Positions 10,626-21,802 of a stretch of 64,000 bases of DNA are shown here, in pieces. The notes below the pieces were generated by a model, which saw only the letters and a program-made list of their open reading frames with translations, had not been told where the DNA came from and did no database searches. How positions within the stretch are numbered: position 1 is the first letter of the stretch; each line of letters starts with the position of its first letter. This stretch comes from Globodera rostochiensis (lineage: Eukaryota; Nematoda; Chromadorea; Rhabditida; Heteroderidae): positions 4,478,745 through 4,542,744 of the forward strand of contig JAEVLN010000003.1 of assembly GCA_018350325.1 (NCBI GenBank), given 5' to 3'. The translations under genes were made by a program, and so were the position numbers.

Positions 10626-13357
10626 TCAAAATTTGTATTCAAAGTTCGGTCCAAAATATGCTACAATTTTGTCGCCAGAGTCTGACAACGAAACGCACGG
10701 AAACAATTCGTCGGCAGAATCGACAAATAAATTGGTAGTTTCTGCAAAAACAAACAAATAAAGCAAAATATTTTTAATTATGCAAAAAATAATTTACTTA
10801 ATTTAGTGTTTAAATAATGAATTGCCATTAATTTTATTCTTTTTTCATTCTCACCCAAACGCTTTCCGTTTTTTGTGTAAATAATTTGGCGGGTTGCCAA
10901 ATTGACTCCGCAGCCGATGACGTCACCTTCCTCAAATGTCGGCTTTCCTTTGATGAAAGGGCGCCCTTCGAAGTGGGAACAACCCTCCACCGCGTGACCC
11001 CAAAAAGTGCCATCGTCTTCGTATGCGTAAGTGCCTTTGTAAAATCCAACCCATTTGTTCAATGGCATTTGTTTAGTCCCAAGTCCAATGTGAATACCGC
11101 TAAATATAAATCATTTTTTAAAAGGAAAAGCTTCTAAAGCATTTTGAAGCTTAATTATTATTATATATTTAACTTACTCTTCTTCAACTAATATTTTCAC
11201 TTCGTAATAGAAAATGCCGCAATTTTTTGCAATTGGCCGTTCAGCGAGCACAGAGCGCCACGCTGAAAATACACTCAATTCAAAAAATGACTTTGTGATT
11301 ATTGAAAAAAAGAGCTGTTGTCTATGCTTTATCCTGCTTTACCATCAGTTACATTTTACTGAATAATTATATAAAATAGTAACGAATTTAAAAAATTAGC
11401 TTTTCTAAAAATAGCAAAACATTAAATTTTAATGGTGTTTTTTTTTGCTTTTAGACCCTTTATATTTTGAATATATTGAAAATACTCTTTTAATCAAATC
11501 ACTTTAACAGAATAATGAATGTTTACCCCACGTGTCCTTTCCAGTAATTTCGACAATCAATCGTTCGGGCTCAGAGAGCGTGAGTTTGTCGTGACATGCA
11601 GCAGAATCCCATCGATTTTGTTGTTGAATTGGTCCTAAGAAAATGTAAATAAATAATTTTATTTTTTCTTAAACTCAAAATGATGTCAATCCGAATTCTG
11701 AACAAAATTCTGTTCAAAAATTACCTCTTCCACCATTTATTGTATCGTTTAACACGGCGGCAACTGTCTTATGCAAGTCGCTAATGTTCTGTTGCTGTCC
11801 TTTCTGATACTCCTCCAATTCGGCGAATTTGTTGGCATTTGACACTTTTTGTTGCTCCAATTCGGTGGCGACCATCGCTTGGACAGAATTTAGCGATTCG
11901 TTCATTTCGAGTCGCATTTCATTCCGTTGCCCCTCTTTAAATTTACCCAAACAAAAATTAAATAAATTTAAAAAAGAAATTAAAATAAAAAATTTCTACC
12001 GCTTAGCTTCTGCTGGGCCTCATTTAAGCAGCAAATTTTGTCTTTGGTTTCTTTTTGGTCCATTTTCCGTTGTTCCTTTATCTCTTCCATTAAATTGTTG
12101 TGAGCATTTAGCAGTTTCTCGTGTTCCCGATGCTTCAACGAAAATTGATCAATAGAAACTGAAACGGTGAAATAAATTAATTATTTTGGTGAATTAATCA
12201 TTCTCAAGGTTAAAAGTTTACCCTTTAGTTTTTCCGTCAACTCGTCGATGGTCTGTTGCTGTTTGTTCTGATACTCCTCCATCTTTGTCTGCAGAACATT
12301 ATGAGCATTTAGCAGTTTCTGATGTGCCAATTCGGCGCGGAGTGCCTTCTGAACAAATGTCAAAAAAAAGACTTTGTTAGAAAATAAATTCACATTTTCG
12401 AGCTCGAGTTTTGTAATTCTTTTCCATTCTTCCATTTGTTCAAGCTGTTTGCCGAGCAATTCATTCGTCTCTTTACTTCCTCCTTCATCGCCTTCAATTC
12501 GTAAAAAGTCAATAATATCAAAAAGTTTTGTTTCGACTTCTCTCATCGTATTTTCTTAATCAAACTTTTGATACCATTCGATTACTTTTGACGAGAGGAG
12601 TCGCTTGACATACAATTTCAGGAAATATAAAAGTTGTTGATTTTACCTTCAATTCTTCTACGCTTTCCATTTTGTGGCACCAAATCGAAACCGGCACTTG
12701 AGGAGGTTGGCGAATTGTTTGTTTGTTGGCGTTCCAATTGGGCAATTCTGGCACGCAAAAGTCGCAATTCTTCGGAAGGGTCTGAGAGAAAATTGAAAGT
12801 TGGCCACAAATCTTTTGTAAATACATATTGGCACATTATAACTTGCGCTCCAATAGATTTGGAAATAGAACCGCGTGGCGCAGTGGTTTTTCAAAGGTTG
12901 GAATACTGTATTATACAACACAACTGTGCCTTTTTTTTCTCTGACCCAGGGGTTCGAACCCGGTAGACTGTATGGATGAATTTAACCGATTTTTTGATAA
13001 AAACATTTATGGATTTGAGTAAAAAAAGATTTTTAAAAATTCTAAAAAATAAAAAATGCTGTAATAACAGTTTTGAACCACAAATATCATTTTAAACTTC
13101 GCCACCCCATTCATTTTTCTTCGTAATTTCGGGGAAAAAATTGATTTGCATAAGAGTAGAGGATGTCCGGCGGATTTTTGTGCGCATTTTAATTAAAATT
13201 TCTCGAAAAACAAAAGAAAAAACGCAAAATTCCGATACAACCCTGACGCCCAATGCCAATTTAATTCTATATCCCGGGCTTCTAATCAATATTGATAATC
13301 GATTTTCTTACCTTGACTTGTTATGTCCCCATTGATTGATTCGGTCAAAATTAGCAT
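10626..13357 (-). CDS. Coiled-coil SPRY/B30.2 domain protein (RanBPM/SPRYSEC-like)
   Basis: Ten minus-strand exons close in phase to 463 residues: 13312-13357, 12647-12781, 12394-12554, 12222-12348, 12000-12158, 11725-11934, 11527-11634, 11178-11262, 10855-11099, 10626-10741. The start ATG at 13357 ([15 protein letters not shown]) is followed by a consensus GTAAGA donor. Residues ~20-45 ([17 protein letters not shown]) are a signature of cyst-nematode SPRY/RBP proteins. Residues ~60-280 are Glu/Lys/Gln-rich heptads that look coiled coil, with a repeated block KLLNAHN in two exons. The SPRY domain (~280-463) includes [57 protein letters not shown] and the C-terminal [11 protein letters not shown] see no signal peptide, so a cytoplasmic adaptor role is likelier than a secreted effector. 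The last exon is easy to miss because the preceding exon reads on in frame past its donor. Confidence 0.88.
12868..12965 (+). repeat. tRNA-like SINE head in SPRY gene intron 1
   Basis: Contains a perfect polymerase III A box (TGGCGCAGTGG) and B box (GGTTCGAACCC) about 70 bp apart, more than in a tRNA with a normal arm. No cloverleaf could be closed, so this looks like a tRNA-derived repeat rather than a tRNA gene. It is antisense to the host gene. Confidence 0.55.
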
Positions 13358-13399
13358 GATAATTTACTACAAAATTGTAAAATTTAGAGTTTCTAAAAT

Positions 13400-13768
13400 G
13401 ACAAAAGCTTAAAAAATAAAAAACTGTTTTGACTGTGCCAAGGACGATCGATAATTAAAACATTTTTTGGAATGCGGGCGAGGGGTATTTGCCAAATGTG
13501 TGGAGAAGAAAACAGCAAAAGTGAGGACAGGTCAAAGGGGGGGGGGGAATGACCTGTAAACTTTGTAAACACGAAAGATGTACGGGAAATTGGTCAACCG
13601 GGATAGTTAAGTTATTTCGTTCTAATTGAAAAACTTTAAATGCTTAGATTTCTTTTTCAAAAAGATTCCATTAGATAGCTTTAATGCCTTATCGTATTGG
13701 CAAGGTCATTTTTGATTCTCACGAATGCTGTGGGCAAAATGCTGACCCATGGGAATCGGATAGAATTG
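13400..13768. other. Spacer between SPRY gene and purine tract
   Basis: No gene recognised. A G-run lies at 13539-13548. Confidence 0.4.
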
Positions 13769-15451
13769 TGAGGGGAGGCGACGGGGAGAGGGGGGAGGCG
13801 GCGGGGTGAGAGGGGGGGGGGAGGGGGGGGGGGGGGGGTGAGAGAGGGGGGGGGGGGAGAGAGGGGGAGAGGGGGGAGGGGGAGGGGAGGGGGGGGGGAG
13901 GGGGGGGGGAGAGAGGGGGGGAGGGGATGAGGGGGGGAGGGGGAGAGGGGGGGGGGAGAGAGCGGGGGGGAGGGAGAGAGGGGGGGAGGGGGGGAGAGAG
14001 GGGGGGGAGAGAGAGGGGGGAGAGGGGGGGAGGGGGAGAGGGGGGGGAGAGAGAGAGGGGGGGGGGAGAGAGGGGAGGGGGAGAGGGGGGGGGAGAGAGG
14101 GGGGGGGAGAGAGTGGGGGGAGGGGGGAGGGGAGGGGGGGGGAGAGAGAGGGGGGGGAGAGAGGGGGGAGGGGGAGAGGGGGGGGGAGAGAGGGGGGGAG
14201 AGAGAGGGGGGGAGAGAGGGGAGGGAGAGGGGGGGGGAGGAGAGGGGGGGAGAGAGGGGGGGGAGAGAGGGAGGGGGGGAGGAGGGGGGGGGGAGAGGGG
14301 GGGGGGAGAGGGGGGGGGAGGGGGGGGGGGGGGAGAGGGGGGAGGGGGGGGGGGGGGGAGAGGGGGGGGGGAGAGAGGGGGGGGGAGGAGAGGGGGGAGG
14401 GGGGGGGGGGAGGAGAGGGGGGGGGGAGAGGGGGGGAGGGGGAGAGGGGGGGGAGAGAGGAGGGGGGGGGAGAGGGGGGGGGAGAGGGGGGGGGGAGAGG
14501 GGGGGGGAGAGAGAGGGGGGGGAGAGAGGGGGGGGGAGAGAGGGGGGAGGGGGGGGGGAGAGGGGGGGGAGAGGGGAGGGGGAGAGGGGGGGGAGAGGGG
14601 GGGGGAGAGAGGGGGGGGGGGGGAGGGAGAGGGGGGGGAGGAGAGGGGGGGGGAGGAGAGGGGGGAGGGGGAGAGAGGGGAGGGGGGAGAGAGGGGGGGG
14701 GAGAGAGGGGGGAGAGAGAGGGGGGGGAGGAGAGAGGGGGGGGGAGGAGAGGGGGAGGGGCGAGAGGGGGGGGGAGAGGGGGGGGGAGAGAGGGGGGGGG
14801 AGAGGGGGGAGAGAGGGGGGAGGGGGAGAGGGGGGGAGAGAGGGGGGGAGGGGGGGGGGGGGAGAGAGAGGGGGGGGAGAGAGGGGGGGGGGAGAGGGGG
14901 GGGGGAGAGGGGGGGGGAGAGAGAGGGGGGGGAGAGGGGGGGGGAGAGGGGGGGGGAGAGAGGGGGGGAGGAGAGGGGGGAGGGGGAGAGGGGGGGGGAG
15001 GAGGGGGGGGGAGAGAGGGGGGGGGAGGGGGGGGAGAGAGGGGGGGAGGGGAGAGGGGGGGAGAGAGGGGGGGAGGGGGAGAGGGGGGGGGGGAGAGGGG
15101 GGGAGGAGAGGGGGGGGGATGGGGGGGAGAGAGGGGGGAGGGGAGAGGGGGGGGGGAGAGGGGGGGGGAGAGAGGGGGGAGGAGAGGGGGGGGAGGGAGA
15201 GAGGGGGGGGAGAGAGGGGGGGAGGGGAGAGAGGGGGGGGAGAGGGGGGGGGAGAGGGGGGGGGGAGAGAGAGGGGGGGAGAGGGGGGGGGAGAGGGGGG
15301 GGGGGAGAGAGGGGGGGGGAGAGAGGGGGGAGGGGGAGAGGGGGGGGGGAGGGGGGGGGGGAGAGGGGGGAGAGAGGGGGGAGGGGGAGAGGGGGGGGGG
15401 GGGAGAGAGGGGGGGGGAGAGAGGGGGGGAGGGGGAGAGGGGGGGGGGGAC
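13769..15451 (+). repeat. 1.7-kb polypurine (G/A) low-complexity tract
   Basis: The plus strand is almost exclusively G and A, as irregular G4-G12 runs separated by A, AGA or AGAGA. Only about half a dozen pyrimidines interrupt it (for example near 13929, 13963, 14114, 14761 and 15120). There is no fixed period. It could form G-quadruplexes on one strand and triplex DNA. Its true length may be wrong, because such tracts mis-assemble. Confidence 0.95.
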
Positions 15452-15479
15452 GCCTTCCCTACACAAAAAATCCAACGAA

Positions 15480-16500
15480 TAGACAATTTTTTCTCCCCAC
15501 CACAAACTCGCCGCCCACCGCATCTTACATACGAAGTTTTAGTCCCTATTTCCCATTTTTATTCATATTTTCTATAAGTTAGGTAAAAATTTTTGATTTT
15601 ATTCCAGCGGTAAACGCCGACGTCGATTTATTTGCGAGTAATTTTCATTGGAAGCGCCGCTATTAGCCATATTCGACTCCCGGTTGCCCATAATTCAAGG
15701 AAAATTTGTCTCGGAAATTTTAGAAATTGCGAAAAGGTTTTTAACAAATTCGAATAACAGAACCCGAATTCGACATTTATTCAAAACAAAATTACAACGA
15801 AAAAGCAAATAGTGATTGAATTTTTGAGTTTTAATTTTCAAAAAAATGTTCGAATTCGGGCCCGGAACTGGTTGAAACAGGTCAGATTCGCGCATTCTAC
15901 GCCTATGTATGCGAGTATGAATTTTTTGGATTTTTGTTAAGATTATTTACTAAAAAAAGAAATATTTTTGGGGTTATCTTTTTTCATAGCAAAAAAAGCG
16001 GTCGGGGATTATGCCTGTCATTTTGTCATCGCGAGTTACAGATAAAGATTTCAAATTCTTCACTTTAGGCAATCTTTTTTAAATCAAATTTATGTAAAAG
16101 TAAAAAAGGAAACATTGAGAACTAATTTCGATAATTTTCAAAAAATATCAATTTTAAAAATCAAAGTGTAGAAAACTGATTTTTTTTCAGAAAAAATTAT
16201 TTCCATGTTACGTTTAATTTTTAAATAAATATTTTACTAAAATAAATTATTTTAATATTGTTTTTATACTGTAAATTTGCATTGAAAAAATTTCTGTTCG
16301 GTTTTTTGGTCGTTTTCCTTTAAAAAAATGTTATTATTTAAAAAAGAATGCCCACGGATTCGTTCATTTTTTTTTAAATTTCTATTCCATTTCTTGGCCG
16401 TTTTCCATTAAAAAAATGTTTCCGTTTTTCCATTAATGGCATTCTTTCAGTTAGCCTCGCGTTATAATCATAAAAATCATTTTATTTGCAACAACAAAAA
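15480..16500. other. AT-rich intergenic region, no gene recognised
   Basis: Short ORFs only. Several TTTAAAAAAATG-type motifs repeat around 16318-16440 without a clear unit. The promoter of the F-box-like gene should lie at the right end. Confidence 0.4.
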
Positions 16501-16506
16501 AAAAGA

Positions 16507-19500
16507 ATGTCGGACAATCCAAAAGAAGCGCAGAAACGATTGAAAGAAATGCGAGTTTTGCCTTATTTCTTCGGGTTCAATGGAAAATCGTCTCCCCGCT
16601 CCCCGCCCTCACAAAAAAATGAAATTGCTAACAATTTTCGAAGGTCTTAACTAGAGACCGGACTTGAGCTTCGAGCGAGACTCGAGACGAGATTCTCGAA
16701 AAAATCTCGGATCTCGAAAAATCTCGTGAAGCTCATTTTAGTCGAGACGAGATGTCGAGACGAGATTCTCGAAAAATCTCGGATCTCGAAAATCTCGACC
16801 CGGAACAGTCGAGATTCGAGATTTTGATGCAAACATAATTTTTTTTCTTCAAAATTCTCAGAAACTCCACCATAATTTGTAGGGGTAAGAAGGGAGCACT
16901 AGAAGCATGTCTGCAAAATTTGGTCACGGAATGTAAGTGTTAGCCTGTGTTCCAAGGTTTTGAAAATCAAAAGAAAATTCAATGGTGAGGGTCTTAGTGT
17001 CTGACCATGTGCTGTCTGCCGCGCTGGGCTTGACCTATTAGTGGGGTATGAAAGAGCCAGCGAGAAAATTGTTAGAATTTTTTATGAAATTTTTCAAAAA
17101 TAGTTTTTGAGAATTTTTATTCACTTTTGGGAGTGAGAGGAGGTTCGGCGGTGCCGATCAGGGATGGGCGGAATTCCGTTTTCCGTTTTTCCGTTGTTTT
17201 TGGCCCTTTTTTTCCGTTTTACGTTTTCCGTTAAAAAAAAATATTTCCGTTTTTCCGTTTTCCGTTTTTTGAAAATAAATTTCCGCCCATCCCTGGTGCC
17301 GATAGGCGCCGCCGAGAACATTTTGAATTTTTAACTCAATTCGTTAAGAAATTTGCAGCCAAAATGGTGTATGTCCGGTGGTGCCGACAGGCGCCGCCGG
17401 GGGAATTTTTTACAAAAATTGGAAATCTTTGTTAAGAAAAGCATTGTTTTTGTGAAAAATTTTTGGAGTCGAGATCGAGAATCTCGAGCTTCTTTCGAGC
17501 GAGACTCGAGACGAGATTCTCGAAAAAATCTCGGATCTCGAAAAATCTCGAAAATTCAGTTTTATTTGAGACGAGATGTCGAGACGAGATTTCTCGAGAA
17601 TCTCGTCGAGATTTTTCGAGATTTTGAGACGAGATCTCGTCTCGACCGGTCTCTAGTCTTAACGTACTTCCCGCCATAACGAGAAAATTATGAAGTTTTT
17701 TGACAAATTTTTTACAAAATTGGGGGGGGGGTCTTTTTGCGGCACCTCCTTATCAGGGATGGGCGGAAATTTATTTTCAAAAAACGGAAAACGGAAAAAC
17801 GGAAATATTTTTTTTAACGGAAAACGTAAAACGGAAAAAAAGGGCCAAAAACAACGGAAAAACGGAAAACGGAAAAATTTTCAAATAAAATAAAAAATTA
17901 TTTTTTTTTTTAAAATAATTTATTTAATAAATATTTTTTGAAATATTAACAGTAATTATTTTTAAAAATTTTGAAGGGTGTCTTTTTTTCAGCGGCCTTC
18001 TAAATCTATTTTAGGCTTTTGGGTGGAGGGGGGGTCGGTGGTGCCGATAGGCGCCGCCGGAGAAAATTTTGAAATTTTCGACTCAATTTGTTAAGGATTT
18101 GCAACCAAAATTTTAAAAAATTCGGCTATTTTTGAAGCTTATTAGGAGTGGTAAGGGTCCGGGAAGAATTTTTTTAAAAAACTTAACAAGATTTGTTAAG
18201 AAAATCGCTCCAAAAATGAAAATGGAAAACAAAATCCCCCAAATGTTTTTTGATTTCGTCCAACAAAAAATGAATGAAAAGCTTGTGAATTGTCATCTAA
18301 AATGTTTGTTTGTAATTGGAAAAAGTTAAAAAGAATTTTTTAAATTGTTTAACCACCGTAACTGTACAGAAAAATAAGAAATAACACTGACACAGTCGGG
18401 GATCTGAACCCCCACCCACACTTATCTCCCCACACCAACCACTCACCATTACACCACAACCAAACCGCATTCCAATCCTCCAAAAATCCCATTCTTAGGG
18501 GTGTATATTTTTTCCGTTTTTTCCGTTAAAAAGGGCATTTTAACGGAAAACGGAAAAAAAGGCCAAAAAACAACGGAAAAACGGAAAACGGAAAACAGAA
18601 AACGGAATTCCGCCCATCCCTGCTCCTTATTTGGCATTTATTCATCTCATTTAAGCCGAATTTTCAGTTTTGTTTGTGATGACGTTTTGTTCGAAGTGTT
18701 CGCATTTTGTGGCCCTTTTTTGCTTGGACTTAAAGTGGCGCTTCTCAGCGATCGATTCGATCGTTTGGTGGACGCCCATTTCAAATTGAAGGAATGGGCA
18801 TTGGGCGATTTGGAAATTCGTCGCGCAGCTGTCGGGAATGGCACTGAAATTGTTAATTGGCATAACTTCCAGCTCCGTATGAAAATTCCACAAAATCGGC
18901 TGCCAGACAAAGTGATCGGATTTGAACGAATTAATTTAAGGTCAGGAGGTTTTTCTCAGCATTAAATTAAATGATTTTTGCATAAACTTTCAGTTACATC
19001 GACCAAAGTGTCATCAAATTTCTTCAAAGCATCCGTCGCCTTTTTGACTTCAAAACGACCAATCTTTACATTAGAACGCACGACAACCAAAACGACAGTT
19101 GGCAAATCATTTTGGGCCAAATTTGGCCATTGATCAATGACAAAATTTGCGGCATTGCTTTGCTTTCCTCCAATCGTTTGCACCAATTCCCTCCGGCCAT
19201 TCTCCGCAAATGGTTGCACACACCCCGCGGGGACGGACTTCCGAAAGTGTTGAAATGTCGTTTTTGTTCGATAGGAATGAAAGGACTCAAACGGGTGATT
19301 TTGACTTTTATTGTAATTCGCCGATTTAAATTAATTATTTATTCTATTTTAGGCATTTGTCAATTCGACCAATCCTATGAATTTTATCATCTTTTTTTAT
19401 CGTTTATTTTCTGTTGGCATTGTGCCATTTAAGCTGAAGAATAATTTGACGGGGGAGCGATTGGTGTTTCGGCACTTTGACGAAAACAAATGGCTGTTGG

Positions 19501-19853
19501 TTCGTTGCCCAATTGAACGTGACGAAAAGAAATGGGCCGAGTGGGAAAAGGAGGCAATTGAATGGGATGGCCGTCGTCAGTGGAACAGCGTCCACATTAA
19601 CTTCAATGACAGGGACATTGACGACGGGTAAAGATGGATTTAAAGCCCCCCAGGGGGGGGGGGGGGAGGAGTACGGGGGGAGGGTCGGCTTCTTAGTGTC
19701 TACAAATGCTTATTTTGGCACTTTTTCGAACCTTACCCTTTCAAACAAAACTCATTGCGGCATTCACGAGACGTTGTCTTACGATATTTTCTAATTTTCA
19801 GACTGCTTGACGCAAATGAATGTCCGATTGAACCCAAAAAGCGAAAGAACTGA
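16507..19853 (+). CDS. F-box-like family protein (expanded in Globodera)
   Basis: Five exons close in phase to 345 residues: 16507-16643, 18668-18940, 18994-19294, 19353-19627, 19802-19853. The start [15 protein letters not shown] is followed after splicing by the F-box-like [20 protein letters not shown], then [49 protein letters not shown]-less core [35 protein letters not shown] and [11 protein letters not shown]. From memory these blocks are typical of a large cyst-nematode family annotated as F-box proteins; substrate recognition for ubiquitin ligases is the presumed role, unproven here. Intron 1 is ~2 kb because two hAT-like elements (one with a further element inside) have inserted. 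Removing them leaves an intron of about 140 bp. The first insertion's target duplication starts exactly at the intron's GT. Confidence 0.85.
16652..17655. mobile_element. hAT-like foldback element, TIR TAGAGACCGG, TSD GTCTTAAC
   Basis: The 1,004-bp element is bounded by TAGAGACCGG and CCGGTCTCTA with perfect 8-bp direct repeats GTCTTAAC at 16644-16651 and 17656-17663. Both arms are dense in short TCTCGA/GAGAT motifs (ATTCTCGAAAAAATCTCGGA and variants) and would fold back. No transposase. It is split by the nested element at 17159-17295. The TIR start TAGAG fits the hAT consensus YARNG. Confidence 0.88.
17159..17295. mobile_element. Nested hAT-like MITE, TIR CAGGGATGGGCGGAA, TSD GTGCCGAT
   Basis: The 137-bp element starts CAGGGATGGGCGGAATTCCG and ends TTCCGCCCATCCCTG, with perfect 8-bp repeats GTGCCGAT at 17151-17158 and 17296-17303. 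The interior is made of TTTCCGTT-type repeats. It sits inside 16652-17655, in a hairpin module (GGCGGTGCCGATAGGCGCCG) that the insertion interrupted. Confidence 0.93.
17754..18622. mobile_element. Longer relative of the CAGGGATGGGCGGAA element, TSD CTCCTTAT
   Basis: The 869-bp element has the same 15-bp TIR at both ends and perfect 8-bp repeats CTCCTTAT at 17746-17753 and 18623-18630. Short TTTCCG repeat arms lie next to each end (17770-17875 and 18510-18605). The core holds a hairpin module (18039-18060) and a tRNA-like head (18388-18470). No transposase seen. Confidence 0.92.
18388..18470 (-). repeat. tRNA-like pol III head inside hAT-like element
   Basis: On the minus strand: A box TGGTGTAATGG and a B-box-like GGTTCAGATCC. 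The same head occurs on the plus strand at 31078-31138, so it is a dispersed family. Confidence 0.5.
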
Positions 19854-20147
19854 AAATGAATGGAATTTGAATGAAAAATCAATTCAAACTAAGAAATTTG
19901 ACTAAACATTTAATTGTTGCGTTTCGCTTTGCCGAGTTTCGGTTTTTCCAGAAATGAATTTTTTTTTTGCGAATTTTGCTTCACTTCTCGGAGGTCGGGT
20001 GGGTCGGTGGTGCCGAAGGTGCGCCGAGATTTTTACTCAATTTGTTAATAAAATTGGTCCAAAAATTAGTTGCAATGTTTATTTCTCTCTTTATTCCTTA
20101 CGCTAAGAAAAATGTGATATTTTATTGTTTATAAATTATAATATAAA
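19854..20147. other. Spacer downstream of F-box-like gene
   Basis: Holds one degenerate hairpin module around 20003-20030 (GGGTCGGTGGTGCCGAAGG). Nothing else recognised. Confidence 0.4.
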
Positions 20148-20477
20148 CTAGGGTTCATTCATAATGATTAAATTGGCTGATCGAGTCGAAACGAGAAGTG
20201 CCGAACTGTCAGGATTAAGATTTTGCGCGCCCTCCCTGGAGAAGGCGCTTCCAAAAATTAGGGTAAACCCATAAGCGTCCCCCTGCACGGAAACCTTTAG
20301 TAAAAGGCGAAAGATTTCATCGTCCGAATACAGAGGGACCAGGGATAAACATCGCGGGGAGTTTGGGGGTATTTGTAGAAGAATTTGAGAAAAATGTTTA
20401 TGGGTTGCAAAAAGGGGAAGAAAGGAGCGCAAAAATTCGTTGTCTTTCTCTTTTTGTATAGCCTCTTTCGCCTTCAC
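20148..20477 (-). CDS. ORF of duplicated family (copy 2)
   Basis: Open frame of ~109 codons with the same blocks as the partial ORF at the left edge (LVPLYSDDEIFRLLLKVS, AFSREGAQNL), ending in a different short C-terminus before a stop. The frame opens at GTG, not ATG, so the start is unsupported. It lies partly inside dispersed repeat copy 2. No domain recognised. It may be a gene fragment carried by the repeat. Confidence 0.3.
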   Translation of the reverse strand: MKAKEAIQKEKDNEFLRSFLPLFATHKHFSQILLQIPPNSPRCLSLVPLYSDDEIFRLLLKVSVQGDAYGFTLIFGSAFSREGAQNLNPDSSALLVSTRSANLIIMNEP

Positions 20478-21005
20478 TGCCTAATTTTTTTTTCTCTGAA
20501 CTCCCATTAAAGAAATGAGGGGAAATCCTTTCCATTTGCTGCGTGCGTCCTCGCACGCCCGCATGCAGACTGACAGAGTGAGTGAGAGAAACAGAATAAT
20601 GTTTTATGTGTTAACAGAGAAAAAAAGCGTGCGTATTGTTGCTGTTTTGTGCTCAGTGTCTTCCTTCTGCTGTTTACACCCCATCGAAAATAATCAAAGC
20701 AATTTTCACTTAATGTTCCTTTTTTCCCCTTTTCTTTAGCCTTGCGCTCGGGCAATACAGCGAGCAATGAGGCTTAGCCGAGCTGCTGTTATTGCTGATT
20801 GAAAACTTTTACCAATTACCCGCCTTGGCCTGCGAAAGCGGTGCCCTGTGCAATTTTTGGACAGCCTTTCACGGCTTAAAATCCCTTTCGAATTTTGTAA
20901 AACCAAAGGGTGACCCTTTTGGGATAAAAATTGACTGAAAGTATGTTATTTGATTCACTCTTTTTACGTCAATACGAAATTAAAATTGAGAATTTAAATC
21001 GCTTT
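20217..21005. repeat. Dispersed repeat, copy 2 of 3
   Basis: Nearly identical to 76-865. Sequence diverges after ~21005, where this copy reads GTCGACTGCAATT. Confidence 0.85.
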
Positions 21006-21572
21006 TTATCGTCGACTGCAATTATTAAGGAAACCGCGTCACGTCAAAACATTGTTTGCCCCCATGTCCAATTTCACCACCTTTTGTTGGTGCAAAACTA
21101 TTTTGACAAAATTTAAAAAACAAAAAATCAATATTTTGTGGGCCTTAAATCCAAACAAAAATTCACGCAAGCATAACCTTTGATACTGATCAAAAAAGGT
21201 AATTGTACCAAGTTGCTACAACACCTCCTTTATGGAGATCCGGAAACCCCAAAATACACTGAAAATCGGGGTCATTTTAGAAAAAATGAAAGTTAATTAA
21301 GAAAAATTAAATCAAATTAAAAAGTTATAAAACTAATTGCATTTACCCAAATAAGAGAAATTTTAATTGCCCCCAATAAGCCTAACCAAAAGTAACTTTT
21401 ATACAATCAGAAAAAATGTCAACTCTTGCAAATATGAATGAGTGTTTAATTTATTTTTCAAAATAAAGAACAAAATCAAGTCTTGCCGCCGGGTAGTAAT
21501 TTTCTGACAAATTGCAAAGCAAAAATATGCTTTTTAACAAATTTTTTGAGGGATTTTTTAGATTTTTTTAGT

Positions 21573-21717
21573 TCATTTTGCCAAAATTCAAAATTGAGTC
21601 GTCTCACCAATTGGAAGATGTGCTGCCTTCGCTTGGCATTAAAAGCGCATTTGACCCAACAAATGCCGATTTTCCCGGCATAATCAACACAAAAATGCTA
21701 TCCATCAGAAAAAGTTA
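21573..21717 (+). pseudogene. Serpin exon fragment
   Basis: One frame encodes PKFKIESSHQLEDVLPSLGI followed by KSAFDPTNADFPGI. This is the well-known serpin block (LPKFKI..., L..LGI..AF...ADFSGI) from the region before the reactive-centre loop. I find no other serpin part: the hinge (EEGTEAAAAT-like), reactive loop and N-terminal helices are all absent. The fragment is sandwiched between two copies of the dispersed repeat. It is best read as a relic exon left after rearrangement, although distant exons outside the searched stretch cannot be excluded. Confidence 0.65.
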
Positions 21718-21802
21718 TTCAAAAAGCGATGATTTCGGTGTAATTAATCAATTAATTCATTCTTCTGAGAATTTTAAATATTTTATTTCAAAATGAATGC
21801 CT

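Noticed and set aside
13681..15582. Two ~600-codon Pro/Ser/Leu ORFs on the minus strand and a ~550-codon Gly/Glu/Arg ORF on the plus strand
   Set aside because: They are translations of the polypurine tract, open in several frames because GA-only DNA lacks most stop codons. No start context, splice sites or domain.
16652..17655. Autonomous transposon
   Set aside because: No transposase frame exists in this or any other TSD-flanked element in the window, so all are called non-autonomous.
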